Positions 15,003-21,347 of a DNA stretch of 21,347 nucleotides are shown piece after piece (the first letter of the stretch is position 1; each line of letters starts with the position of its first letter). Origin of the DNA: F1-20-MAGs016 sp046086245. Lineage in GTDB: Bacteria; Planctomycetota; Planctomycetia; Pirellulales; UBA1268. A program made the translations under genes and the position numbers. Under the pieces are notes generated by a model, which ran no database searches, was not told the origin of the DNA, and saw only the letters and a list, made by a program, of their open reading frames with translations. The stretch is from positions 1-21,347 of the forward strand of contig JBJSXB010000173.1 in the NCBI GenBank assembly GCA_046086245.1, in the 5' to 3' direction.

Positions 15003-15680
15003 ATGCTGCAACTGCTCGTGCGCCACGGCGAGAGCCTGTCGAACGCCGAGGGCAGGGTGCAGGGTCAGTCGGACGTGGCCCTCTCCCCGCTGGGCCGCGT
15101 CCAAGCCGGCGCGGTTGGAGCCTGGGCACGCTCGTTCAGCGCCGGCGGCGAGGGGCCGATCAGCGAAATCTGGTCGAGCCCGCTCGTGCGCGCGCGGCAG
15201 ACGGCCGACATCGTCGCCGCCGCGCTCGGGCTGCCGGTGCGGTTCGACGACCGCCTCAAGGAACTCCATGCCGGCGTCTTCCAGGGACATCTCTGGTCGG
15301 AACTCGACTGGTGGTTTCCCGAAGCGGCGGCGCGGTGGCGGGCGGGCGATCCCGACGACCCGATCCCCGGCGGCGAATCGCGCCGCATGCTCGCGGCGCG
15401 CGGGCGCGCGGCGCTCGAAGAGCTCGCCGGCCGGCCGGTCGGCTCGATGCTGGTCGTCGCCCACGGCGGGCTGCTCACCGCCACGCTCGGCTGCCTGTTG
15501 GGGGGGCACGATCCGCTCCTGGCCGGCGTCGCCAGCCGCCCGTTCACTCGACTGCCCGCGCTTGCCAATGCCTCGATCACGCGCCTGCTGTGGCCGGGAC
15601 CGCGTCTCGATCGCTTCAACGACACGACGCATCTGTCCTCCGGCATCGTCGCCGGCACCGCGGGCGGAGACGGCGCGTGA
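15003..15680 (+). CDS. Histidine phosphatase family protein (phosphoglycerate-mutase-like)
   Basis: 225 residues, typical for the family. The N-terminus is LLVRHGES with catalytic H8 and R7. SSPLVRARQTA (58-68) carries the phosphate-binding arginine R63, KELHAGVFQG (86-95) the acid E87, and VVAHGG (151-156) the second histidine H154. All four hallmark positions are kept, so it should be an active phosphatase or mutase with a phosphohistidine intermediate. The motif pattern fits cofactor-independent broad phosphatases (CobC/PhoE/GpmB-like) better than glycolytic mutase, but the substrate cannot be read from sequence. It follows the LuxR regulator by 13 bases, and a hairpin lies five bases after its stop. 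Confidence 0.9.
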   Translation: MLQLLVRHGESLSNAEGRVQGQSDVALSPLGRVQAGAVGAWARSFSAGGEGPISEIWSSPLVRARQTADIVAAALGLPVRFDDRLKELHAGVFQGHLWSELDWWFPEAAARWRAGDPDDPIPGGESRRMLAARGRAALEELAGRPVGSMLVVAHGGLLTATLGCLLGGHDPLLAGVASRPFTRLPALANASITRLLWPGPRLDRFNDTTHLSSGIVAGTAGGDGA

Positions 15681-15685
15681 TCGGC

Positions 15686-15703
15686 CGGCGCGCGGTCGCG
15701 CCG
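15686..15703 (+). terminator. GC-rich hairpin after the histidine-phosphatase gene
   Basis: CGGCGCG-CGGT-CGCGCCG forms a seven-base perfect stem with a four-base loop, five bases after the stop codon. There is no T-tract behind it, so it is either a planctomycete-style weak terminator or an mRNA end-protecting hairpin. Confidence 0.4.
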
Positions 15704-15716
15704 CGGTCGATTGTGG

Positions 15717-15722
15717 TACGCT
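15717..15722 (+). promoter_or_regulatory. Possible -10 element for the SCP2-like/KARI-like pair
   Basis: TGTGGTACGCT contains TACGCT, a fair -10 box, about 58 bases before the SCP2-like start and just after a terminator-like hairpin. No clear -35 at 17 bases; weak on its own and supported mainly by position. Confidence 0.3.
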
Positions 15723-15779
15723 CGCCGGGTCGTCTCCCAGGGTCGCCCTCCGGCCGCCCGCTGCCGCCGGGTGTCCGTG

Positions 15780-16217
15780 ATGCCGAGTGATCCCACCGCT
15801 TCGTCGTCGGCTGCCGATCCGTCGTTCGTGCAGGTGCTGGGGCGGATGGTGGAACTCCTCGATGGCCGCCTCTCGCCGGCGCAGCGCGGCCAACTGGCCG
15901 GGGCGATGCCCGACATCCTCTGGGAGTTCCCCGATGTCGGTGGCCGCCTCCATCTGCGGGCGACCGAGGCCGGCCTGCGTGTCGCCCCCCCCGGAGCCGA
16001 TCCGCCGTTCGTGGTTCGGATGCCGCGCGCCACGCTCGAGGATGCCGCCTTCGGGCGGCGGTCGCTGGGGTCGTCGTTCCTCGCCGGTCGGATCCATGTC
16101 CGCGGGATGAACCCGTTGCGGCTGCGGGAATTCATCATGCTCGTCGATCCGCTCCTGAACAGCTACCGCGAGGCCCACCGTGAGTGCGTCTGCCCGTCGC
16201 CACCGCCTGTTTCGTGA
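15780..16217 (+). CDS. SCP2 sterol-transfer-family-like protein
   Basis: 145 residues from the ATG at 15780; an upstream ATG at 15711 overlaps the promoter-like element and adds Arg-rich sequence without homology. The middle and C-terminal parts follow the SCP2 pattern: FPDVGGRLHLRATEAGLRV, then PPFVVRMPRATLEDAAFGRRS, then FLAGRIHVRGMNPLRLREFI, where the last stretch matches the F-x-x-G-K-(L/I)-x-V-x-G element. SCP2 folds form a hydrophobic pocket that binds lipids or acyl chains. No signal peptide or membrane helix is seen, so it is cytoplasmic. The 3' end overlaps the KARI-like gene by 38 bases, so the two are translationally coupled and probably act together. Confidence 0.75.
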   Translation: MPSDPTASSSAADPSFVQVLGRMVELLDGRLSPAQRGQLAGAMPDILWEFPDVGGRLHLRATEAGLRVAPPGADPPFVVRMPRATLEDAAFGRRSLGSSFLAGRIHVRGMNPLRLREFIMLVDPLLNSYREAHRECVCPSPPPVS

Positions 16218-17196
16218 CGCCGACGCCGACCCGGCGGCGCTGGCCGGCTGCACCGTGGCCGTGCTCGGCTACGGCCTGCTCGGCCGGCCGCTGGCACTGA
16301 ATCTGCGCGACGCCTTCACCGCGGTCCCGACCGCGGCGCTGGCGATCGGCAGCGACGACGACCCCTCGAGCGCCCGCGCCGTGGCCGACGGCTTCACGCC
16401 GACGAGCCTCGAGACGGCGGCCGCCGCGGCCGACGTGGCGCTGGTGATGATCCCCGACGAGGCGCAGCCCGAACTCCTCCCCGGGCTCATGGCCCGGCTC
16501 CGTCCCGGTGCCACGCTCGTGTTCGCCTCCGGCTACTGTCTCGCCTGGGATCTCGTGCAGCCGCCGCCGGGGATCGACGTGGTGCTGTTCGCGCCGCGGA
16601 TGGGCGGGGATGCGATCCGCGAGCGGACGCTCTCGGGCCGCGGTTATCTCAGCTACCTCGGGGTGGAGCGCGACGCCGGTGGCCATGCCTGGCCGCGGCT
16701 CTTGGCGGTGGCGCGGGCCTGCGGGTCGCTGCGCCACGGCGGCCTGGAGATGACGGCGCGTGAGGAAGCGCTCCTCGACCTGTTCATCGAGCAGGCGGTG
16801 GGGCCGTGGATCGGTGCCGCCGTGCTCTCCGCCTTCCATGTCGGGATCGAGGCGGGGCTGCCACCGCTGGGGTTGCTGCTCGAGATGTACCTCTCCGGCG
16901 AGATGAGCGAGACGTTCGCGCAGATGGCGGCCGACGGGTTCCTGCGATCGACGCGTGCCCACGGCTACGCCGCCGCCTTCGGTGGGATGACGCGGGCGCT
17001 GGCGATCGACCGCGAGCAGATGGCGACGATGATGCGCGAGGTGTTCGCCGACATCGACTCGGGCGGCTTCGCCCGGTCGCTCCAGGAGGAGCACCAGAGC
17101 GGCTATCCCTGCCGGCCGTTCCTCGAGCAGGTGGTCGCCGACGAGGATCTCCTCAACGCCACCGAGGACGACTACCGTCGGCTGCGCGGGGAGTGA
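16180..17196 (+). CDS. Divergent ketol-acid reductoisomerase-like protein
   Basis: 338 residues, the length of class I KARI, from a GTG inside the preceding gene. Residues 23-140 are an NADP-binding Rossmann fold of IlvN type: VLGYGLLGRPLALNLRD (28-44) and ADVALVMIPDEAQPELL (84-100). The C-terminal half keeps the knotted helical domain: EEALLDLFIEQAV (195-207) with metal ligands D200 and E204, and E235. Against authentic IlvC the histidine of the HGF motif is S117, the lysine of APKGPG is R140, and the glutamate four residues after E235 is replaced by a serine (S239). It is therefore a paralogue rather than the branched-chain amino-acid enzyme. Overlap with the SCP2-like gene suggests a joint role. 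A KARI homologue is clear; its reaction is not. Confidence 0.82.
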   Translation: MSASARRHRLFRDADADPAALAGCTVAVLGYGLLGRPLALNLRDAFTAVPTAALAIGSDDDPSSARAVADGFTPTSLETAAAAADVALVMIPDEAQPELLPGLMARLRPGATLVFASGYCLAWDLVQPPPGIDVVLFAPRMGGDAIRERTLSGRGYLSYLGVERDAGGHAWPRLLAVARACGSLRHGGLEMTAREEALLDLFIEQAVGPWIGAAVLSAFHVGIEAGLPPLGLLLEMYLSGEMSETFAQMAADGFLRSTRAHGYAAAFGGMTRALAIDREQMATMMREVFADIDSGGFARSLQEEHQSGYPCRPFLEQVVADEDLLNATEDDYRRLRGE

Positions 17197-17278
17197 GCGA
17201 GGGGCCGCGGGGACCGGCGTGGGTCGCCCCCGGTGGAGTCGTCGTGCGTGCCCGCCCGGCCGGCCGTGCCGCGGCCTG

Positions 17279-17284
17279 CTATCC
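17279..17284 (+). promoter_or_regulatory. Possible -10 element before the GYF_2/PH gene
   Basis: TATCCT in GCTATCCTCGCG, 51 bases before the ATG at 17336, in a 139-base spacer. No -35 box at proper spacing. Nothing else is apparent in the spacer. Confidence 0.25.
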
Positions 17285-17335
17285 TCGCGACAGGATGGCG
17301 GGCCCGCGGTGGGCCGGCGGGCGGGGAACGTGGGA

Positions 17336-17980
17336 ATGGCGCGCGAGTGGCATTACGCGATTGGTGGCACCCGCGCGGGGCCGGTCGAACCGGCCGACCT
17401 CAGGGCGCTCGCCGCCACCGGCCAGCTCGGCCCGGACGATCTCGTCTGGAAGCCGGGGCTCGCCGAGTGGGTCGCGGCGCGGAGCGTGCGCGGGCTGTTT
17501 CCCGGGGCGGTGCCGCCGCCGCTCCCCGCCGCCGTGCCGGCTGCCCCTGCCGACGGCGGCGAGATGCTCGCGTGGCGCGGCCGGCCGTCGCAGGTGGTGA
17601 ACCTTCCCTGGTTCCTCCTCGCCATCGCCTTCTGCTGGTTGATCCTGCCGGTGCTGGTGGCGATGTGGCGCTTTCTGGTGGTGCTCTGCACCCGTTATGA
17701 GCTCACCACCGAACGCCTCCGTCGCACCAGCGGCGTTTTCTCGCGGATCACCGAGGAGATGGAGCTGTACCGGGTGAAGGACACGCGGCTATCCGAGCCG
17801 TGGTGGCTGCGGCCGTTCAAGCTCGGCGACATCGAGCTGGTCGCGTCGGACGTGACCACCCCGCGGCTGGTGATCCGCGCGATCCCGATCGCGACGGCGC
17901 GCGGGCTGCGCGAGACGATCCGCGGCGCGGTCGAGGGGCTGCGCGGCCGCAAGGGGGTCCGCGAGATCGACGCGACGTGA
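17336..17980 (+). CDS. GYF_2 domain and bacterial PH (bPH_2) domain membrane protein
   Basis: 214 residues from the ATG at 17336 (GGGGAACGTGGGA upstream); the earlier in-frame ATG at 17219 adds low-complexity Arg/Pro sequence. Residues 4-55 are a GYF_2 domain: WHYAIGGTRAGPVEPADLRA, then LGPDDLVWKPGLAEWVAA. After a Pro/Ala linker come two close hydrophobic segments (about 88-117), then a bPH_2 (DUF304-like) domain (118-200) with YELTTERLRRTSGVFSRITEE, LYRVKDT and GDIEL. GYF_2 is thought to mediate protein contacts; bPH_2 proteins are inner-membrane anchored and of uncertain function. The combination is seen often in planctomycetes. A strong inverted repeat follows the stop after two bases, so this is probably a monocistronic gene. 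Confidence 0.9.
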   Translation: MAREWHYAIGGTRAGPVEPADLRALAATGQLGPDDLVWKPGLAEWVAARSVRGLFPGAVPPPLPAAVPAAPADGGEMLAWRGRPSQVVNLPWFLLAIAFCWLILPVLVAMWRFLVVLCTRYELTTERLRRTSGVFSRITEEMELYRVKDTRLSEPWWLRPFKLGDIELVASDVTTPRLVIRAIPIATARGLRETIRGAVEGLRGRKGVREIDAT

Positions 17981-17982
17981 CT

Positions 17983-18011
17983 CGGCTCCGCGCCGAGACG
18001 GCGCGGAGCCG
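17983..18011 (+). terminator. Perfect 12-base-pair hairpin after the GYF_2/PH gene
   Basis: CGGCTCCGCGCC (17983-17994), loop GAGAC, GGCGCGGAGCCG (18000-18011); every position pairs. It begins two bases after the TGA. No T-tract follows. Most likely the transcript end of the GYF_2/PH gene. Confidence 0.55.
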
Positions 18012-18033
18012 GCAAGCGCCGCGACCGGCCTGA

Positions 18034-18062
18034 TTGAGCCCCTTTCCCGGGGCCTGTATGAT
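18034..18062 (+). promoter_or_regulatory. Sigma-70-type promoter for the small hypothetical gene
   Basis: TTGAGC (18034-18039), a 17-base spacer, and TATGAT (18057-18062): four of six and five of six matches to consensus with ideal spacing, about 43 bases before the ATG at 18105. It is the best promoter match in the window. The spacer itself contains a small GCCCC...GGGGC inverted repeat (18038-18053) that could be an operator. Confidence 0.55.
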
Positions 18063-18104
18063 GGACACCCGTCCATTGCAGGGGCAGGCTTTCGGGGTCC
18101 ACCG

Positions 18105-18317
18105 ATGAACGCCGACACGATCCGCGAATACATCCGCCGGCAGCCGTTCGAGCCGTTCGTGATCCGGCTGTCGAACGGCGAGAGCCACGAGGTCCGGCAT
18201 CCGGAGTGCGTGTTGCTGATGAAGACCAAGGTTCTCGTCTACTACCCCGACGACGATCGGAGCGTGATGTGCGCGTTGATCCACATCAACTCGGTCGAGT
18301 CGCTGCAGCGCACGTGA
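18105..18317 (+). CDS. Small conserved hypothetical protein (70 residues)
   Basis: 70 residues, no membrane helix, no cysteine pair motif. The sequence MNADTIREYIRRQPFEPFVI-x-L-S-N-G-x-x-x-x-V-R-H-P-E matches a type of short protein common in planctomycetes, with a helix, an F-x-P-F strand, a DG/NG turn and a HPE/HPD turn. Such a pattern suggests a small beta-barrel-like fold. I know of no function. The gene stands alone between a strong hairpin with its own promoter upstream and a repeat-rich spacer downstream. Composition equals that of its neighbours, and the good promoter supports it being real. Confidence 0.8.
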   Translation: MNADTIREYIRRQPFEPFVIRLSNGESHEVRHPECVLLMKTKVLVYYPDDDRSVMCALIHINSVESLQRT

Positions 18318-18420
18318 CGCCGGCAGAGCGGCGCCGACCGTGGGGGTTCCCGGTGACCGGGGAAATCGTCAGAGCGTGGCCATCGGCGACGTCCTTGTTC
18401 TCCATCATGGGACCCGCGAA

Positions 18421-18496
18421 GCCCCTCCGCCGTCGCCCTCGCATCGGCCCGTCGCACCTGTGTGCGGGTCGATGCGAGGGCAGAGGCGCGAGGGGC
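18421..18496. repeat. Long imperfect palindrome
   Basis: Core arms GCCCTCGCATCG (18435-18446) and CGATGCGAGGGC (18470-18481) pair perfectly over 12 bases, continue inward through one G-U and CCCG/CGGG, and continue outward after a short mismatch through GCCCCTC (18421-18427) / GAGGGGC (about 18490-18496). The RNA of either strand would fold into a hairpin with arms of about 30 bases and a 13-base loop. Confidence 0.6.
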
Positions 18497-18559
18497 GCCC
18501 CCTCTGTCGAGCCCGAGCGGAGGCTGCGACTCATGCATGCCGCGCAGAGCGGCGCCGAC

Positions 18560-18597
18560 CCCTCGGCGTTCCCACCGGCCCTCGGCGTTCCCACCGG
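18560..18597. repeat. Two perfect 19-base tandem copies
   Basis: CCCTCGGCGTTCCCACCGG occurs twice without spacer (18560-18578 and 18579-18597). The partial match after the 17-base repeat near 18345 suggests that an ancestral unit was duplicated. Confidence 0.75.
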
Positions 18598-18605
18598 TCG
18601 GCCAA

Positions 18606-18636
18606 GCTGAAGAAGGCCATGGATGGCTTCTTCAGC
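18606..18636 (-). terminator. Hairpin terminator of the BBP7 gene
   Basis: GCTGAAGAAG (18606-18615) and CTTCTTCAGC (18627-18636) pair perfectly, and the stem extends inward (CCAT/ATGG) across one bulged G. It begins seven bases after the BBP7 stop on the minus strand. No real T-tract is present; the base composition is less GC-rich than the surroundings. Confidence 0.5.
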
Positions 18637-18643
18637 GCTCTCT

Positions 18644-20134
18644 TCAGAAAACGTACTCGAGCCCGAGCGTCAGACCCTGGGCCCAGAAGTCGGTCGTCCG
18701 CAGTTGGAAGGTGGGGGCTGGCGGGCCCACGAGCGTGCCCGGGGGAAACTGCGACGGGTTCACCGCCGGATCGACCTGCTCCCCCGCCCGCGCGACCTGC
18801 GACCACCAGATGCAGGTGTAGCCGACCGAGCAGCGTAGTTGCGGGAGGATGCCGTAGTCGACCGCGACCCCCACCTCGCCGACGGCGGCGAACACGCTCG
18901 ACCAGGTGGAGCCGGAGTTCGTCGGCTGGGCGAGCACGCCACCGGGGGTGCTCGAGACGAGCGTCGAGGTGGTCGTCCCGTCGGCGTTTTGGACCGTCTG
19001 CGTCGCCTGCGTGAGACCATTGATCGAGGTGCCGATCCCGGTGGCCCCGAAGCCCACCTTGCCGGTCGCCTGCAGCCCCCAGCGGTGGTGCCACCAGCGT
19101 TCGATCAGGCCGAACTCGCCGCCGTGGAATTGGTTGACCACGTTGAATTGATCGACGCTGCCGACCGACAGCTGCGGAAACCCGCCCGGCGTTCCGGTGG
19201 AGATGATGTTGGTCTGTGAGACGCCGAGGCGGTCGATGAGACCGAAGTAGCGGTAGCCGCCGACGACATAGCGGCGGTGGAACAGATCGCAGACCAGCGA
19301 GTGCCGCAGCAGCACCTCGGCGCCGTTGAAGAGGCTCGTCTCGCCCGCCTGGATCGATTGTGCGAGCAGCGCCGGATCGGCGGGCACGGCACCGGGAAAG
19401 GGCACCACGAGCGCGGCCTGTGCGCCGGTGACGGAGTCGACGTAGGGCCGCGCCAGCAGCGCCCCGTCGGCGTTGCCCACCACCACCCCCGGCCGTGCCA
19501 GCGCCAGCTCGAGGTAGCTGGCCTCGATGCCGTCGAGCTGTCGCGGGTCGAACCACACACCGACGGTGAACCGCCCGCCGGGGCGCAGCGTGCCCGGGGC
19601 GTCGCCGCCACCGAAGAGGATCGAGGTGCCGGGCTGGCCGATGATCCCGGCGCTGGCCGGCGCCGTGCCCGCCGGACTGGCGGTGGCCAGCGGCGGGATC
19701 GTGTCGGCCGACGTCGCCCAGAGGAGCAGTTCCATGCTCGACCAGAGCGTGCCCATGTAGCCCATGCGGAACATCCGCGTGTGGTCGCGGGTGCACCAGC
19801 ACTGCCCCGGGGACTTGTGGTAGGCGTACTCCCCCGGACCCATCCAGGCGGGATCGACGAGATTCCGGTCGCAGGGAGACGGCCCGAACGGTTCGATGAA
19901 CCAGGCGAGCCGATGGTCCGGATCGGCCTCCTCGAACGGCGGCGCGCGGGCCGGATCGAGTCCGCCGCGGGGGCGTAGATCGTCGGGGATCGAGAACGGC
20001 TCCGCGCCGCGGTCGTCGTCCCCGATCGAGCCGGGGTAGCCGAGCGGATCGGCGGCGGAGGCGACGGCGAGCCAGCCCGTCAGGGCGAGGGCCCCGGAGC
20101 ACCACCGTAGCAGCCGTGTCGCCGATTGCGTCAT
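18644..20134 (-). CDS. BBP7-family outer-membrane beta-barrel protein
   Basis: 496 residues. A signal peptide covers 1-28 (LLRWCSGALALTGWLAVASA, cleavage before ADPLG). An acidic, Pro-rich region (about 30-90) precedes MGYMGTLWSSMELLLWATSADTIPPLAT (about 124-151), then RPGGRFTVGVWFDPRQLDGIEASYLEL, VGGYRYFGLIDRL and FHGGEFGL, which is the pattern of the planctomycete BBP7 barrel. The C-terminus is beta-rich (TFQLRTTDFWAQGLTLGLEYVF) and ends in phenylalanine, as expected for recognition by the BAM machinery. These proteins are very common in planctomycetes, but their roles are unknown; a porin or structural barrel is likely. The gene is divergent from the TolC-like gene and convergent with the repeat region. 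Confidence 0.9.
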   Translation of the reverse strand: MTQSATRLLRWCSGALALTGWLAVASAADPLGYPGSIGDDDRGAEPFSIPDDLRPRGGLDPARAPPFEEADPDHRLAWFIEPFGPSPCDRNLVDPAWMGPGEYAYHKSPGQCWCTRDHTRMFRMGYMGTLWSSMELLLWATSADTIPPLATASPAGTAPASAGIIGQPGTSILFGGGDAPGTLRPGGRFTVGVWFDPRQLDGIEASYLELALARPGVVVGNADGALLARPYVDSVTGAQAALVVPFPGAVPADPALLAQSIQAGETSLFNGAEVLLRHSLVCDLFHRRYVVGGYRYFGLIDRLGVSQTNIISTGTPGGFPQLSVGSVDQFNVVNQFHGGEFGLIERWWHHRWGLQATGKVGFGATGIGTSINGLTQATQTVQNADGTTTSTLVSSTPGGVLAQPTNSGSTWSSVFAAVGEVGVAVDYGILPQLRCSVGYTCIWWSQVARAGEQVDPAVNPSQFPPGTLVGPPAPTFQLRTTDFWAQGLTLGLEYVF

Positions 20135-20407
20135 CGAGCCCGTCCCGCGGGAAGTCGGGGTCAGCGCCGCGGAGGCGCCGGATGGGAGCCCGACCGGAGG
20201 GAGGTATCGGTTGAATCGACCATGACGGGTGAGTCGGCTTTGCCGCGATCCTCGTGGGCCATGCAGCTTGCCCGAATTCTCCAGCTCAAGGAATCGCTAA
20301 AGATGGGGCGGCTGTGGCGACGATGCTCCTCCACGAGGGTTCGTCGCCCCGGCGCCGCCGGGACCGCGCGGCCCGGGTGTCTCCAGGGGGGCCTGGAAGC
20401 ACCGCCG
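20135..20407. other. 273-base divergent intergenic region
   Basis: Lies between the BBP7 and TolC-like starts. It contains a relatively AT-rich patch (about 20274-20304, GAATTCTCCAGCTCAAGG followed by AATCGCTAAAG). On the minus strand this patch carries TTGAGC, identical to the -35 box at 18034, with CTGCAT 17 bases on, a poor -10. No firm promoter can be named. No gene fits here; frames running through it are extensions without family features. Confidence 0.55.
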
Positions 20408-21347
20408 ATGTCCCACCGGTCGCCTGTCGTCGCGACGACCTGGCTGCTCGCCACGCTGTGCCTGTGCACGGCGGCGGGGGGCTGCTCGCGCGGACGCTAT
20501 TACCTGCAGGCCGACCGCGAGGTGAGCACGCTGCTCGCCGAGAAGTCGTGCGACCCGCGTTGGAATCTTCCCACCAACTTCACGGTGCGGATGGATCCGC
20601 GGAGCCGCTACTACGACGAGTACAGCCAGATTTTCCCGCCGATGCCGCCCGACGACCCGACGTCGCACCGCTACATGCACTGCGTCGACGGCAAGCTCGG
20701 CTGGCCGCGCTGGCACGCCAACGGCGACCGCACCGACCTCGAGAACGGCAGCTGGCGCGACCGCATCGGTGATTTCGCCGAGATCACGCCGGGCGGGGCG
20801 ATCCGCCTCGATCTCCCGACCGCCGTGCGCCTCGCCTACCTCAATTCGCTCGACTGGCAGGACCAGTTGGAGACGCTCTACCTCTCGGCGCTCGACGTGA
20901 GCACCGAGCGCTTCCGGTTCGACGTCCAGCTGTTCGGCGGCAACGACACCGTCTACGCCAATCGCGGGCCACTCAACAACGCCGGCCCCTCGACCACCTG
21001 GTCGACGATCTCCGACCTCCGCATCCGCAAGTACTTCGCCAGCGCCGGTACGCTCGGCGTCGGGCTCATCAACTCGGTGATGTGGCAGTTCGCCGGACCG
21101 GACAAATACAACAACGTGTCGCTGGTCAACTTCAACCTCGTCCAGCCGCTCCTCCAGCGCGCCGGCCGGTCGATCGCGCTGGAGCCGCTGACGATCGTCG
21201 AGCGGGCATTGCTCGCCAACCTGCGGACGTTGCAGTTCTACCGGCAGGGGTTCTTCCTCCAGGTCGCCTTCGGCGGTGCCGCGCCGCAGCAGCTCCAGCG
21301 CCGCGGCGGCTTCTTCGGTGGCACCGGCTTCACCGGCTTCACCGGCA
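20408..21347 (+). CDS. TolC-family outer-membrane lipoprotein, N-terminal part (runs off the window)
   Basis: The frame from the ATG at 20408 (GGAAG eight bases upstream) stays open to the window end: 313 residues seen. A lipoprotein signal is present (TTWLLATLCLCTAAGGC), with the lipobox cysteine at about residue 26. A planctomycete-specific region follows (to about 135), then the start of the TolC efflux domain: AIRLDLPTAVRLAYLNSLDWQDQLETLYLSALDV, and FNLVQPLLQRAGRSIALEPLTIVERALLANLRTLQFYRQGFFLQV, which match the membrane beta-hairpin and alpha-barrel pattern of TolC homologues. It should be an outer-membrane export channel. No pump or adaptor gene is visible before the edge. The last visible residues form a Gly/Phe/Thr-rich insertion. 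Confidence 0.87.
   Translation, partial: MSHRSPVVATTWLLATLCLCTAAGGCSRGRYYLQADREVSTLLAEKSCDPRWNLPTNFTVRMDPRSRYYDEYSQIFPPMPPDDPTSHRYMHCVDGKLGWPRWHANGDRTDLENGSWRDRIGDFAEITPGGAIRLDLPTAVRLAYLNSLDWQDQLETLYLSALDVSTERFRFDVQLFGGNDTVYANRGPLNNAGPSTTWSTISDLRIRKYFASAGTLGVGLINSVMWQFAGPDKYNNVSLVNFNLVQPLLQRAGRSIALEPLTIVERALLANLRTLQFYRQGFFLQVAFGGAAPQQLQRRGGFFGGTGFTGFTG

Larger units (their letters stand above)
18318..18643. repeat. Non-coding, repeat- and palindrome-rich spacer
   Basis: 326 bases between convergent genes with no supported gene. It holds: a 17-base direct repeat GCAGAGCGGCGCCGACC at 18323-18339 and 18544-18560, both followed by similar GTTCCC/CCGG sequence; a long palindrome (18421-18496); a perfect 19-base tandem duplication CCCTCGGCGTTCCCACCGG (18560-18578, 18579-18597); and a terminator-like hairpin (18606-18636). 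The layout, direct repeats bordering a hairpin, suggests a dispersed repeat element or a structured RNA rather than random spacer. Confidence 0.6.

Noticed and set aside
18286..18594. Small minus-strand frame of 102 codons in the repeat region
   Set aside because: It consists of translated direct repeats and palindrome arms with no ribosome site; treated as non-coding.
18323..18597. Possible CRISPR array
   Set aside because: Only two copies of each repeat, one pair directly tandem without spacers and the other 221 bases apart; no cas genes.
20254..20772. Plus-strand frame of 172 codons overlapping the TolC-like gene start
   Set aside because: Out of frame with the TolC-like sequence, which has a lipoprotein signal and family motifs through to the window edge.

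Overview
The window is very GC-rich and densely coded, and looks like a chromosomal segment of a planctomycete, probably of the Pirellulales type. The marks for this are a BBP7-type outer-membrane beta-barrel protein, a lipoprotein-type TolC homologue, a GYF_2 domain fused to a bacterial PH domain, a planctomycete-style ~70-residue hypothetical protein, and a MoxR/Bat cluster with a very large membrane-anchored member. This is judged from protein character only; no marker gene such as rRNA is present.

Left part (1-9503, all + strand): the last codons of a CheR-like methyltransferase, then a seven-gene run: MoxR AAA+ ATPase, DUF58 protein, a single-pass membrane protein, two von Willebrand A (VWA) membrane proteins (BatA/BatB-like), a small anchored helical protein with a four-cysteine tail, and a 1285-residue bitopic protein. 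Four of the junctions overlap (ATGA, ATGA, a 7-base overlap; the last one overlaps only if the earlier ATG is used), so this is one operon. MoxR probably remodels or activates client complexes through the VWA proteins in the envelope. The targets are not evident.

Middle part (9528-14047, - strand): a receiver-PP2C (SpoIIE-type) phosphatase and, just upstream of it, a STAS anti-anti-sigma protein, which together form a partner-switching pair. Further upstream are an APC-type amino-acid permease and a secreted alpha/beta hydrolase, probably co-transcribed.

Right part: across a 303-base divergent spacer lie (+) a LuxR-type regulator with a degenerate receiver domain and a histidine-phosphatase family enzyme, then an SCP2-like protein overlapped by a ketol-acid-reductoisomerase-like protein that has lost catalytic residues, then a GYF_2/PH membrane protein and a small hypothetical protein with a good promoter. 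A 326-base non-coding stretch with a long imperfect palindrome, dispersed and tandem direct repeats and a terminator hairpin separates these from the convergent BBP7 gene. Divergent to BBP7, a TolC-family lipoprotein gene runs off the right edge.

The points most worth a second look are the unusual Bat-type operon (giant protein plus four-cysteine protein), the KARI-like protein paired with an SCP2-like protein, the pseudo-receiver LuxR regulator, and the structured repeat region at 18318-18640. I see no CRISPR array, transposase, tRNA or rRNA.
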